This document shows, in pieces, positions 38,581 to 49,454 of a stretch of 64,000 nt of DNA. The translations under genes were made by a program, and so were the position numbers. The notes under the pieces are model-generated. The model had not been told where the DNA came from, ran no database searches, and saw only the letters and a program-made list of their open reading frames with translations. Every line of letters starts with the position of its first letter. Position 1 is the first letter of the stretch. The stretch is from Clitoria ternatea (lineage: Eukaryota; Streptophyta; Magnoliopsida; Fabales; Fabaceae). The DNA is taken from positions 87,498,501-87,562,500 of the forward strand of contig CM075674.1 of NCBI GenBank assembly GCA_037962975.1. Reading direction: 5' to 3'.

Positions 38581-39255
38581 CAAATTGTACGATGGGCTCT
38601 ATAGTATTACATTTGTCGCTAAGTATTGTGAAACTCGAATTTATTATATGATCTTGCACCTTGTTGTAATTTTCTATTGAAAAATGAACCCCCTAAGGTA
38701 GCTTACCCAAATAATATTTCGTCTAAGAAAAACTTGTATCATATGGAAATTGTTTAGCAATATAATGACTTGAAGACATTCATTTTTTTGTAGTAGAATA
38801 AGTATAAATAAAAATATAAAATTAATATGCTAAATTATCAATACTTTCATTGAATATAAAACCATTATGTATATAACATAATATTAAATAAAGAAATGAG
38901 TTCCATATCTCCATTAAGGATTTAGATTCCCTGCCATAATTGCACATGCAATAAATCTTTTTAATATTTTTTTAAAATTAGTTATTTCAATGCCTAACGT
39001 AAAAATATTTTTTACATTGGTTTTTGAAAAAGTGGTATAGAAACATATTAAAAAATGAATATTTTTCATTGTTTGTTTCAAGAACTGATGTAAACATAAT
39101 TTTTACATCAGTTATTGAAATAAGAGATATAAAAAAAACATTTTAAAAACTTAACCATGTACTAATAGAAAAAAGAAATATAAACTCAATTAAACTGGAC
39201 TTTTAAATATGATTTTAAAACTGTGTTTGTTCCAGCCATGGTGATAGATAAGAGT
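38581..39255. other. Intergenic DNA with a hairpin-forming block
   Basis: The block at about 39083-39117 forms an inverted repeat, AACTGATGTAAA paired with TTTTACATCAGTT. Related phrases lie at 38990-39060. Such motif-rich DNA resembles CACTA subterminal regions, but no termini are visible. Confidence 0.4.
39253..39255. repeat. CACTA 1 target-site duplication, left copy
   Basis: AGT precedes CACTAGTG and recurs at 40817-40819. Confidence 0.75.
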
Positions 39256-40816
39256 CACTAGTGAAAAAAATGGCTTTAACCACGGTTAAAAAAGGCTTTT
39301 AATCACGGTTGAACAACCGTGGTTAAAAGTGGGCGTGATTGTATATCAGGATATTTAATCATGGGTTTGAACCGTGGTTAAAAGTGGAGTGGATATAACC
39401 ACGGTTGCCTTAGGCAACCGTGATTAAATGTACTGGACCAAAAAAAAAATTAAAAATCGTGGTTATCATCTTCACCATTTAGAAACAGCAAGAACACAAT
39501 GAACACCAACACCAGAAATAAGAAACGCAGCAAGAACGCAAGAAACAAAAACAGAAGAAAAGTAAATGAATGAAAATCAGAACAACCACAAGAAACAAGA
39601 AACAAGAATGCTACTACAACAAAGGAACGAGAAGAACTACAACAAAGGAACGAGAAGAACACAGAGTAAAACGAAGAACACATAGCAAAACGAAGAACAC
39701 ATAGCAAAACGAAGAACACAAGTATAAATCTAAAACGTAAACCTGTAAATAATCAATGGCGTGCGATGGGAAACCTGTAAATGGCAACAGAAAAATAGTA
39801 AGAACTCACATAATAAACAAATCTAGAACGTAAATAATGAAATGTAAATGGAAACATGAAAACAGAGAAGAGAAACCTTACAGAGAAGAAGGAGAGAAAA
39901 GAGAGTTAGACTAAGGCGCGCTCGTGAAATTACGAAATTTAAAACGAAAAGGAAACTATAATCACGGTTACACAAGGAACCGTGGTTATATGTATGACCT
40001 ATAACCACGGTTATGCTAGTACCCGTGGTTATATGTATGACCTATAACCACGGTTACTCTAGGACCCGTGGTTATATATATGACATATAACCACGGTTGA
40101 ACAAGGGACCCGTGGTTATATGTGAAAATCTTATTTTGACATTAGAAAACACCATAAAAAATTTTAGAATTTTTAGAATTTATTTGGTAGGTAAAGTAGA
40201 AGCCTAAAAATCCAAAAAATAAGCAAATAAATCACAAAAAATAAAAATTTTTGAGAAAACAAGGGTTTTTTGAAAATCTGAGCAATCCCAGTTGGAATGA
40301 ATGCGGATTTTTTTTCTACCCCAAAATCATATGCAGCAATAAGGATTTTGAGTTTTCTAGCTCAAGTTATGCTCATTTAAAGTTTGCCGATTTTTGTCGT
40401 CACAAAATTTTTGTATCTCTCACTCAAAAATTGATTTTTCAAAAATTCCAACTCGAATAGCTAATAAGTACCAAAAGAAGTCATGACGCAAAAAATCAGA
40501 TCAAAATTCCATGTTTTTCTATTTTTTTGGATTTTTCTAAAAATAAGGTGAATAATATTTTGACATATAACCAAGGTTGCCTAACAACCGTGATTAAAAG
40601 TTTTCCCAAAAATTTCAAAAATGTCATCTCGTTTTGACATATAACCACGGTTGTCAAACAACCGTGATTATAGAGACTTTTAATCACGATTTCCTAACAA
40701 CCGTGATTAAAAGTTTTCCCAAAAATTTCAAAAATGTCACCGCGTCATTTTTAATCACGGATCCACATTAATCCGTGATTATACCCCCGTGGTTGTATCC
40801 ATTTTTTCCACTAGTG
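39256..40816. mobile_element. Non-autonomous CACTA (En/Spm) DNA transposon
   Basis: This 1561-bp element starts CACTAGTGAAAAAAATGG and ends with the inverse, CCATTTTTTCCACTAGTG. It is flanked by AGT on both sides, the 3-bp duplication expected for this superfamily. The inverted match extends with mismatches to about 28 bp. Both subterminal regions are packed with direct and inverted copies of a motif close to ATAACCACGGTT (at least a dozen). Such motifs are the usual binding sites for the TNPA-type protein. The interior holds no transposase. It has low-complexity A/G/C-rich sequence with a 19-bp tandem around 39660-39720. It would have to be moved by proteins from an autonomous relative. Confidence 0.93.
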
Positions 40817-40819
40817 AGT
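40817..40819. repeat. CACTA 1 target-site duplication, right copy
   Basis: AGT follows the terminal TAGTG and matches 39253-39255. Confidence 0.75.
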
Positions 40820-40974
40820 TTTCAACCATGGTTATCAACCGTGTTTATAGATGATCTCTAAACACTAGTGCAAAAAAAGGGGGCTACGACCACAGGGTAT
40901 AAATTTAGTTTTAGAAGAAAACGAGTTTTCAAAAGACGCAGTGGCAACTTTAAAATTATGTGAACAATATAGAA

Positions 40975-41465
40975 ACTTGGTTCCATGTGGAACCAAGTTT
41001 TTAGCATTCTAATTTTTTTTAGACAAACCTAGGACCACGGTTCCTACATAATAGAGTTTTTAGGTAGTTATATTTTAAAAAAGTTAACCAGACTTAGGAA
41101 CTCGGTTCTAGAGCAACTGAGATCTTAGGACTTTTGTTCTTTATTTTAAATTTTTTAAAAAAGAACTAAGAACTCGGTTCACGCTGAATTGAGTTCTTAG
41201 GACTTTTGCTTTTTATTTTAACTTTTTTAAAAAAAGAGCTATGAACTTGGTTCACGTTGAACTGAGCTCTTAGGCTTTTTGTTTTTTATATTAAATTTTT
41301 TAAAAAAGAACTAAGAACTCAATTCTCGTTGAACCGAGTTCTTAGGACTTTTGTTTTTTATTTTATTTTTTTAATAGAACTAAGAACTCGGTTATGGTGG
41401 GAACCGAGTTCATAGAGCAAAAATTTGTATTTAAAAATTCGATTATGTCATAAACCAAGTTCACA
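40975..41465. repeat. Subterminal repeats of the large CACTA
   Basis: Imperfect palindromic units of the type AAGAACTCGGTT...AACCGAGTTCTTAGG occur about six times, separated by A- and T-runs such as TTTTTTAAAAAAGAACTA. The spacing is roughly 60 bp. The motif differs from that of the neighbouring small CACTA (ATAACCACGGTT), so the two probably depend on different DNA-binding proteins. Confidence 0.8.
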
Positions 41466-42076
41466 ACTTTAAAAACTTGTACTAAAACATCAAAATCTAA
41501 ACAGTTTCATATGCTTTTCCCTTACGTTACTTGCTTAAACCCTTACGTTACCTCTTTCCTCCATTGTTATGGTGCTTCCATTTCCATTGTCTTCTCTCAT
41601 TGTTGTGCGGTTTCTTTGCCTTCCTCAATTGTTGTGTGGTTTCTTCGTCTTCCTCCATTCCTCTATTTTCTTGTTTAAAAGGTTAGAGTTCTTCGTCTTC
41701 TCTCATTGTATTCCTCCATTGCTGTTATTGTATGAGATATGCCATTGACTATTACTGTGTTGGATATTCTATTTATTGTTACTTCGTTGGTCTTGCTGGT
41801 ACCCTGTGTTTGCGATTGTGTTTGGCTTTGTGTTTTCTACCACTGCCATTGACTGTTACTATATATGTGTTTGATATATGAGTTCTATCATTGCCATTGC
41901 CTTTGATATATACATGTGGGTGCATAGTGATTTTACAAGTTCTACCTCTGCCATTGCCATTGCGTTTGATATATACAAGTTTTACCTCTGCCATTGATTG
42001 TTACTATATATGCGTTTGATATATACATGTGGGTACATGTTGATTTTAAAACTTGGTAGTGTAAACCTTAGGCTTG

Positions 42077-42084
42077 GCCGTGAG
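42077..42084. repeat. hAT 1 target-site duplication, left copy
   Basis: GCCGTGAG is repeated at 42570-42577. Confidence 0.9.
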
Positions 42085-42569
42085 TAGGGATGAAAATAGG
42101 TCAGACCGTCCGTCGGGGGCCTATGGCCAGACTCGTTTAAAGCCTATATAGGCCAGACTTATCGGGCTAGAAGACCAGACTTAGGCTTTTAAAAAGGCCT
42201 TTTTAACTAAACAGGTCAGGCCATAGGCTTTCTAAAAAGCCTTTGAAGCCCAACAGGCCGACCTATTAAATTAAATTAATTGTTAATTAATTATATATAT
42301 ATTACATATTTATATTTATATAATATAAATTAATATTATAAGTTTACAATTAAAAAAAATTAAGAGGGAATAGAACATAAATTTTTTTAGGTTGGTTTTG
42401 GCCTTTTAAAAGTCTTATTATAAATAAGCCTTTTAAACAGGCCAGACCTTCAAACAGGCCAAATTAGACCTTAAAAAAAAGCTTATGACGGGTTAATAGG
42501 CCAAACTTAGGCCTTGAAAATTTGATGTAGGCCAATAGCTCAGCCTGGCCTGACCCATTTCCATCCCTA
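42085..42569. mobile_element. Non-autonomous hAT element (MITE) 1
   Basis: This 485-bp element starts TAGGGATGAAAATAGGTCAG and ends with the near-inverse, CTGACCCATTTCCATCCCTA allowing mismatches. It is flanked by perfect 8-bp duplications GCCGTGAG, the size made by hAT transposases. The interior is rich in AGGCC and GGCCT motifs around an AT-rich core, and has no coding capacity. It lies in the 5' part of the large CACTA, upstream of the transposase gene. Confidence 0.93.
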
Positions 42570-42577
42570 GCCGTGAG
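42570..42577. repeat. hAT 1 target-site duplication, right copy
   Basis: GCCGTGAG matches 42077-42084. Confidence 0.9.
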
Positions 42578-44394
42578 TGCCTTAAGTTATTGTAAACCTT
42601 AGACCGAGGCAGTGTAAACTTTAAACTTAGGCTTGACATGCTAAAATTTTCTTTAAAAAGAAAAGACTTATATAAAATTTTATTTTAAGTATAATGTAAT
42701 CAAATATTCAATGGTTAAGAATAAAAGGATTTTTGATACAAAGGTTGATTTTTGATGAAGGAGTAAGAGAGGACTATATGGTGGATTTTCAGTATATAAT
42801 TTGTGTTAGTGAAGATTATGTGATGATTAAGTTTTAAAATAATTGCCACTTGACTCTATGACTTGTTGAATTAACTTTTTAAACATTAGATATCTATTTG
42901 GGTAAAAAAATTATAAAAGACCAATTATATAAATGACTAGCCTAGTATATTTATTGTTTTTCCATAGGTGTACTCTACTATGTTGAATCAAACAATGTTT
43001 GATGTATTATGTTACGTTTATTGCATGGGTTAAGAGTCATAACTTTTGAATGATTTTCTTAATTCTAATTGACCAAGTGTACTCCGTGTTGAATAGTGTC
43101 ATATTGCAAGTGTTGTATTTGAGTCCAAATTCATGGATAAAAGTTGGATTAATGCATCACGATTAACTGATGTGTATGAGAGTGGGGTTGAAATGTTTAT
43201 AGAGTTTGTATTTTGAATTGCCAAAGACAATAATGGAAGATACTTTTTCCCTTATGTTAAATGTAGGAACACACGTGTGCTAGACCTAGAAATGATAAGA
43301 GAACATCTGTTATGTGTTGGTTTTCTCAAGAGTTATGCATGTTGGATATGACATGGTGAACATGTTGTCACAATGAGTGTGATGAATGTATGTCAAAATA
43401 AAGGTTCTACACTTGATGTTGATTATTATATGGATGATCGACTTGAAGAAATGATTCGTGATATGGGTGAAGAAAATTTCCAGAAAGCACATGTGTATAA
43501 AACTCTCCGTGAGGATTCAGAGAAACCGCTGTATCCAAATTGCACTAATTTCACATGGTTGTCGGTGATTTTACAACTTTTAACTTGAAGATAAGAAATA
43601 GGTGGACAGATAAAAGTTTCACTGAATTGCTGTAACTATTGAAAGACATGCTTCCAGCTGGTAATACCTTGCCAAGACGTAACTACGAGGCTAAAAAGAT
43701 TTTATGTCCTATGGGGTTGAAGAACAAGAAGATACACACATGTCCAAATGATTGTGTGTTCTACGAAGGTGAGTATGAAATGATGCATGAATGTCCAACG
43801 TGTGGGTTATCACGATATAAGAAAAAAGATAATGATTCTGGTGAGGAGGTATACACCAAAGGGCCTCTTGCAAAGGTTTTATGGTATTTGCCTATCATTC
43901 CTAGATTGAAGTATTTATTTGCTAATGAAGATGATTCAAAGTTGATGAGGTGGCATTCTGAGGAAAGGTTGACTGATGGACAACTTAGGCATCCGGTAGA
44001 TAGATTACAATGGAAGAAATTGGATTCACTATTTCTAGAGTTTGTAAATGACCCAAGATGTTTAAGACTCAGATTGGCAACAAATGGAATAAACCCGTTC
44101 GATAACTTAAGCACTACACATAGTTCATGGCCTGTTTGATGTTTATTGACAACCTACCACCATGGTTATGTATGAAGAGAATATATGTGATGCTATCGAT
44201 GATGATCTCAGATCTAAGACAACTGACTAGCGACATTGACATATACTTAAAATCGTTGATTCAAGACTTGAGATTGTTGTGGGATAAAGGAGTTGATGTT
44301 TTTAATGCATTCAGTCATGAGACATTCAAGTTGCATGCAATGTTGTTCTGCATAATTAATGGCTTTCCAGCCTATGGCAACTTATCTGGTTATA

Positions 44395-44402
44395 GTGTAA
44401 AG
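44395..44402. repeat. hAT 2 target-site duplication, left copy
   Basis: GTGTAAAG is repeated at 45111-45118. Confidence 0.92.
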
Positions 44403-45110
44403 TAGGGGTCTTCATCAACCGATCCAAACCGCAAAAAACCACTCAACCGATCCAAGAAAACCAAAACCGATCAAACCAAAAACCAAAAAAACTAAAACCG
44501 TAAAAAAATCACATTTCATATACGGTTCGGTTCGGTTTTTAGTTCCACCTATGAGAACCGAACCGAACCAAACCGATCCACAAGTTTTATGTTTTAATGT
44601 TCTCATTTCATTTAGTCACAACCTCTTTCACTTATTTCTTTATTAGTTTGTTTAATTTGGTCTCTATATTTTATTTTGTAATTTTGTTTAAAGTGTATGA
44701 TAACAATTATTTTTTAAAAATTTATCCAAGTTAATTTGGCTCAAGACTTTTAATATTTCTATTGTTTTAGATTGAATCTTATTTAAGTCTTGTTTAAGTA
44801 GTACTTTATTTGTTTTATGTTTGAATTTAAATTATTCAAAACTTGTCTTGTTTTACTTATTAATGATTCTCCCATCGTTGAGAACTTAAAATATTCTTTG
44901 CATTGTTATAATTATAATGTTCATTTGATTTTATAAAAAAAATAAAATGAGAAAAACCGCATAAGCCGATCCAATCCGAACCGCATTTGATCGGATCGGA
45001 TCGGATGGTGTCATTCATTTCAACCGAACCAAACCGCAATTTAATAAAGTGATCAGATCAGATGATATTTTGTCATAAAATAGAACTGATCCAGACCGTG
45101 AACACCCCTA
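44403..45110. mobile_element. Non-autonomous hAT element 2, inside the transposase gene
   Basis: This 708-bp element starts TAGGGGTCTTCA and ends TGAACACCCCTA, with one mismatch in 12 bp. It is flanked by perfect 8-bp GTGTAAAG duplications. The subterminal regions contain many AACCGATCC and AACCGAACC motifs in both orientations. There is no transposase. The insertion splits a TNP2 codon context: the S-V-K end of the left part is repeated on the right and followed in frame by G-H-K-M-C-P-I-C. The short minus-strand frame at 44415-44606 is not a gene. Confidence 0.95.
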
Positions 45111-45118
45111 GTGTAAAG
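45111..45118. repeat. hAT 2 target-site duplication, right copy
   Basis: GTGTAAAG matches 44395-44402. Confidence 0.92.
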
Positions 45119-47040
45119 GGCCACAAAATGTGTCCCATATGTGAGGATGACATTTGTTACCAATAATTGCATCATAGGAGGAAGACGGTTTACCTTCAAC
45201 ATCGAAGGTTTCTAAAAGCAGATCATCCATATTGGAGGTTAAAAAAGGCCTTTAATGGTGAACAAAAGTTTGATATTACTCCTCCAACGTTAATCGACAA
45301 ATAAGTTTTTGAACAGGTCAAATTCTTAAATATGACCCTTGGCAAGTATGAAAGGTGACACAATATGCAGAGGATGTGGAAGAAAATTTCAATATTCTTT
45401 AATTTACCATACTGGAAGGAACTTGATGTGAGACATTGTATTGATGTGAAAAATATGTGTGACAGTGTTGTGGGGACATTGTTGAATATACAGGGTAAGA
45501 TGAAGGATGACTTGAATTCTTGTATTAACTTAGAACTTATGGGTATACGACTGGAATTGTATGCACAGTCGAATGGCAAGCGCACCTAGTTGCCCCCATC
45601 CTATCATACATTGTCAAAAAGGGAGAAGACAAGTTTCTGTGAATATTTACGAAGTCTGAGACTTTTGCACAATTATGGTTCTAACCTGAGAAGTTGTGTT
45701 TCCCTTAAGGATCTAAAGTTAGTCGGTTTAAAGTCTCATGATTTTCACATGTTGATGCAGCAATTTCTCTCTGTCGCCATTCATGACATTCTCCCTAAAA
45801 ATATGAGGGATATGATAACAAGGTTGTGTATTTTTTTAATGGTATCTGTTATGAAGTTATTAACCTTGACAAGTTGGCATCATTGGAAGAGGAATCAATT
45901 ATTATATTGTGTCAATTAGAGATACATTTCCTCATTTTTTGACATCATGGTGCATTTAATCGTTCACTTAGTCAGAGAGGTGAGATTATATGGTCTTGTG
46001 TTTTTGAGGTGGATATATCCTGTTGAGGGATACATGAAGATATTGAAAGGGTATGTCAAAAACCAACACCGTCCAAAAGCGTCGATCGTAGAACAGTATG
46101 TGGTAGAGGAGAAATTAAGTTTTGTAGCGAATACATGTCCCAAGCTGATAGTATCGGGATTCCCAGAACACACCATGAGGGAAGAATTACCGGTAAAGGT
46201 GCAACTGGTCTAAAATTGAAGAGCAAGTCACGAGATGAAGTGCTTCAGGCACATTTGTACATATTGAACAACACTGACAAAGTCTTGCCTTATGTAGATG
46301 AGCACAAACACCTAGTGAAGAGAAATAACCCAAGAATGTCTGAGAGATGGGTGTTGAATGAACATAACAAAAGTTTCATGCATTGGTTCAAAATGACTAT
46401 CATGAAAGATTCATCAACATCTGTAACCCTACAATATCTAGTTGAAGGATCCAACTTTGATGTCTTCACTTTTAGTGGGTATGACATAAACAAGTACTCA
46501 TTTTATACAAAGAACAAGACGACAAGAGCACAATGTAGAACAATGGTGTTGTGGTAATGGCTGAGTCGATGCATTTCTCCATTATAAAAGATGAGAATCC
46601 TGTAATGGTTGAGTTATGTTATTTTGGTATGATTAAAGAAATATAGGATGTCAATTTCGGTTCCTTCACAATACCTTTGTTTAAATGAAAATGGGTGGAT
46701 AATAATCATGATGTGAAAATTGATGAGTTTGGATACACTTTGGTTAATCTCAACAAGGTGGGCCATAAGGAACAACCTTTTATTATGACGACTCAAGTGA
46801 AACAAATGTGTTATGTTACTTACCTGTCTAACAAAAGATGGTCAGTTGTTATGCAAAGTACACCCAACACTAGAGATGTCGACATAGGAGATCTTAGTCC
46901 TGATATCTTGGGTACCTTTGTTTTGACAGCACGTCTGCCAATAATAAACCTAATAGACAACAAATAAAGTCCAAGCAACTCGTGATGATTATCATGAAGG
47001 CATATGGGAGAATATATCAACTACATAAGTGTTAAATGAA

Positions 47041-49160
47041 ATAATTAAAGATAAAACGATATACTTACAACTCCCAAAACTAAATGACAGACATGTTCAG
47101 CGTCGTCTACCCTATCATTATCTCGTATAAGTCACTCCGTATAATGTAAAGCGGTAGTTGACTTGGGCAGCCGAACATATCTGGCTACCATGGGACCCTG
47201 ATAGCGTCATCTCCCAGCTCAACCCTGACAATCCATAGTATCCGGATTTGATCAATGATGGGCTCTTGCTTCTTTGACGTTGGGCCTGGTTCCTGCTGAA
47301 TAGTTAAAACATTAAACATTGAATATGTTATGACACGAACTGTAAACTTATAATATAACTGATGTTTTTTTCGGGAGCATACCTGGGGAACAGTATCTGA
47401 CAGGAGTCTGTTGGGCCACATGAGGAAGTGTTCCAACGCTCGCCCAATGGTCCGCACCTCCGCAATTACCACTGGCACCACAACATCCCCCTTAATGATC
47501 TCGATGACACAGACTCTTGACATACCATCAGACAATGATTGACGGTGAACCAAAGGGCCTAAGTCATACCTTATGCTAGTGGTAATAGGCTCCTTTAGCC
47601 CATTGATGAAAAACTCACATTGATGGGACTCCCCAGCATTGACCATGTCGTTGTTGACGTCAGGTGCAGCACAAGACCTCTTCGTGCTGACCCGTATAAC
47701 CTGCATATTTACATAACAAACTTAAGTTATTCAATATTTAATAAAAGCAAATTATATTTAATGAAATAAAATGATGTACAACTAATCTAACCGGTGGGTC
47801 TGCCACCGATGTAGTAGGCTGCCGCTGATGGTTGAGTGAGGCCTTTATCTCCTCTCAGAATGATACCATCTCCTACTACTGCTTCGTTATCTCTTCACGA
47901 TAGTTATCCTTCACTGCAACCACCCTTACCTCAATCCTCTGCTCCCCTAACTCCTCCATGGATGGTGTCGAGGCAGGAGCACCGTAAAAGGTCCTAAGGC
48001 CTGCAGAGAAGGAATGATTAGAAACTAATAGATTAATAAAACACAAAATAAATAGAAATAGTGTTAAACTTACCGTGACCTCGACTAATAGCACACACCC
48101 TTCCAGGGTGCTTTAGTCTCCTAATGGCGGTAGTCAATATGTTCTGCCTACCTTGGGCAACAATGGGTTGATTGCTCAACCAAGGAATCCTGCAACCAAA
48201 CAAGAGTAAGTATTGTTAGGAATGGATATAAAGATAAAAGATATTAAAACCTTTTAAGAAGATGAATACGTACAATTCATTTGGTGACCTCCTGAGCTTG
48301 TATGAAAGTGTAGTGCCCACTCTTCCTGGTCCTGCCTCACTTCCATTTTTCATGACGCGTGGGTAGGGAGGGAGGATCAACAACAGTAGTGCCTTCAAGT
48401 TGGTTGGCATGACGCTAACTGGCCTTCTACTAGGCCATCTTCTGCTCCAACATCCGATAACCCCCACGTCACAACATCTGGAGGCACTCATTTTTTACAC
48501 GAGTAGCTTATGCTTTTGTGCGTTTGGCCTACAATAAAAAAGCAAATAGGTTAGAGTTACATTGGAATTATAAATGTCTAAATGATATTAAATATCAATA
48601 TACCATAAACTCTTCACTATGCCTGGATGCAACAAATGCATCCTAGGTCTTTTGATCTATAGCTGCGTACTTTTCTGCTTGAAACTATCCCTGTAGCATC
48701 CCGAAGACATACTTGCAAGTCACAGTAAGCTAAGTAAGGATTTGTACGATTTTGGTTACTTTAATTCAATATCATTAACAATCATGCATACCTGATGGTG
48801 AGAGAGGCCTTGAATGCCCTCCACCGGTCAGCGACAACTCCGAGGACCTTTCTCCTTAGTGTGTCAACAGTGGGTATGTCCCAATCATCCTACAATTACC
48901 AAGTTAAGATGATATTATTTATTATGTACAACTAGAAAAAATCTGGTAAGAAAATAAAGTTAACTGATATGTTATTACCAAAATGTCAACCTAAATGTGG
49001 TTCTTGACCACCTTCTCAACACTATCCCAATCAGGGATAATGATGGAAAGCTTTAAGCATGCTAGAACATGCAAATAAATGACAAATTTGGCGACATACT
49101 CTTCTGAAGGAACCACGGCGTTGACATCAATGTCAACATTGTCAGACTCCAACCCGGATT
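47041..49160 (-). pseudogene. CACTA TNPA/TNP1-like gene (Transposase_24 type), disrupted
   Basis: On the minus strand, coding blocks of the second CACTA gene, whose product binds subterminal motifs, appear in order. About 48900-48790 encodes a TLRRKVLGVVADRWRAFK-like block. About 48710-48600 encodes KYVFGMLQ and FVASRHSEEF. About 48530-48230 encodes a RGGYRMLE block and a PRVMKN region. About 48185-48075 encodes RQNILTTAIRRLKHPGRV. About 47706-47185 encodes a domain around DLGPLVHRQSLSDGMS and ALEHFLMWPNRLL. A likely intron of 87 bp (GTATGC...ATTCAG) lies inside the last piece. Stops interrupt several blocks. The gene converges on the TNP2 gene, whose end is at 46967. The 5' exon near 49.15 kb is the last recognisable part. 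Confidence 0.75.
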
Positions 49161-49328
49161 AAATATTATTCAATTTAAGTTATTAAGATTTTGTTCATTT
49201 TTCGGTGAGCTTAATTTTTTTTATTGATATTCTAATTGTTAATCATATGACTCCTAAATTTTAATTTATTTTTTTGAGATTTTTTTCTGTGCCTAGTTGA
49301 TTCATCTATCCACTATCCTAATACTTTA

Positions 49329-49331
<3 letters not shown>

Positions 49332-49382
<51 letters not shown>
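49332..49382. repeat. TTA trinucleotide microsatellite
   Basis: Seventeen perfect TTA units lie between the last CACTA coding block and the truncated end of a Copia element, possibly marking the deletion or insertion junction. The antisense or sense tyrosine-rich frame over it is an artefact. Confidence 0.95.
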
Positions 49383-49385
<3 letters not shown>

Positions 49386-49454
49386 TTATCTATTTATTTA
49401 TTTTTTATTTTTTTATCATTATATATATGTATATATATTTTATTTTAGAGGGTG

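Larger units (their letters stand above)
43133..46967 (+). pseudogene. CACTA transposase, TNP2/TNPD type, disrupted
   Basis: This is the catalytic protein gene of the large CACTA, which cuts and joins element ends. An N-terminal transposase-associated domain starts at the ATG at 43133 (MDKSWINASRLTDVYESG) and continues to about 43370, with the CVGFLKSYACW-like block. The central TNP2 domain is in 43639-44400, with PNDC and CPTCG zinc-binding pairs and blocks around PRLKYLFA and MRWH. It continues after the inserted hAT element, with CPICED near 45130. The DUF4218-like region follows at 45365-45919 (LPPSYHTLSKREK, CVSLKDLKLVGLKSHD, LMQQFL). The DUF4216-like region at 46600-46967 includes KIDEFGYTLVNLNKVGHKEQPF. 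Frame changes, stops (for example after 45587) and a 708-bp insertion kill the gene. Homology to DUF domains is from memory of the family. Confidence 0.9.
40863..49160. mobile_element. Large CACTA element, right end not found
   Basis: The left end reads CACTAGTGCAAAAAAAGG at 40863. It is followed by subterminal repeats, a TNP2-type transposase gene on the plus strand and a TNPA-like gene on the minus strand, the standard content of an autonomous CACTA. I searched the rest of the window for the inverse of the left end and found none. The end at 49160 is simply where TNPA-like coding sequence stops being recognisable. Deletion is the likeliest explanation. Two hAT-type elements have inserted inside it. 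Confidence 0.8.

Noticed and set aside
39450..39719. Minus-strand Phe/Leu/Ser-rich frame inside the small CACTA
   Set aside because: It arises from purine-rich tandem repeats and has no resemblance to a transposase.
43310..44114. Minus-strand frames over the CACTA transposase
   Set aside because: They are shadows. The plus strand carries the conserved zinc-binding pairs and TNP2 blocks.
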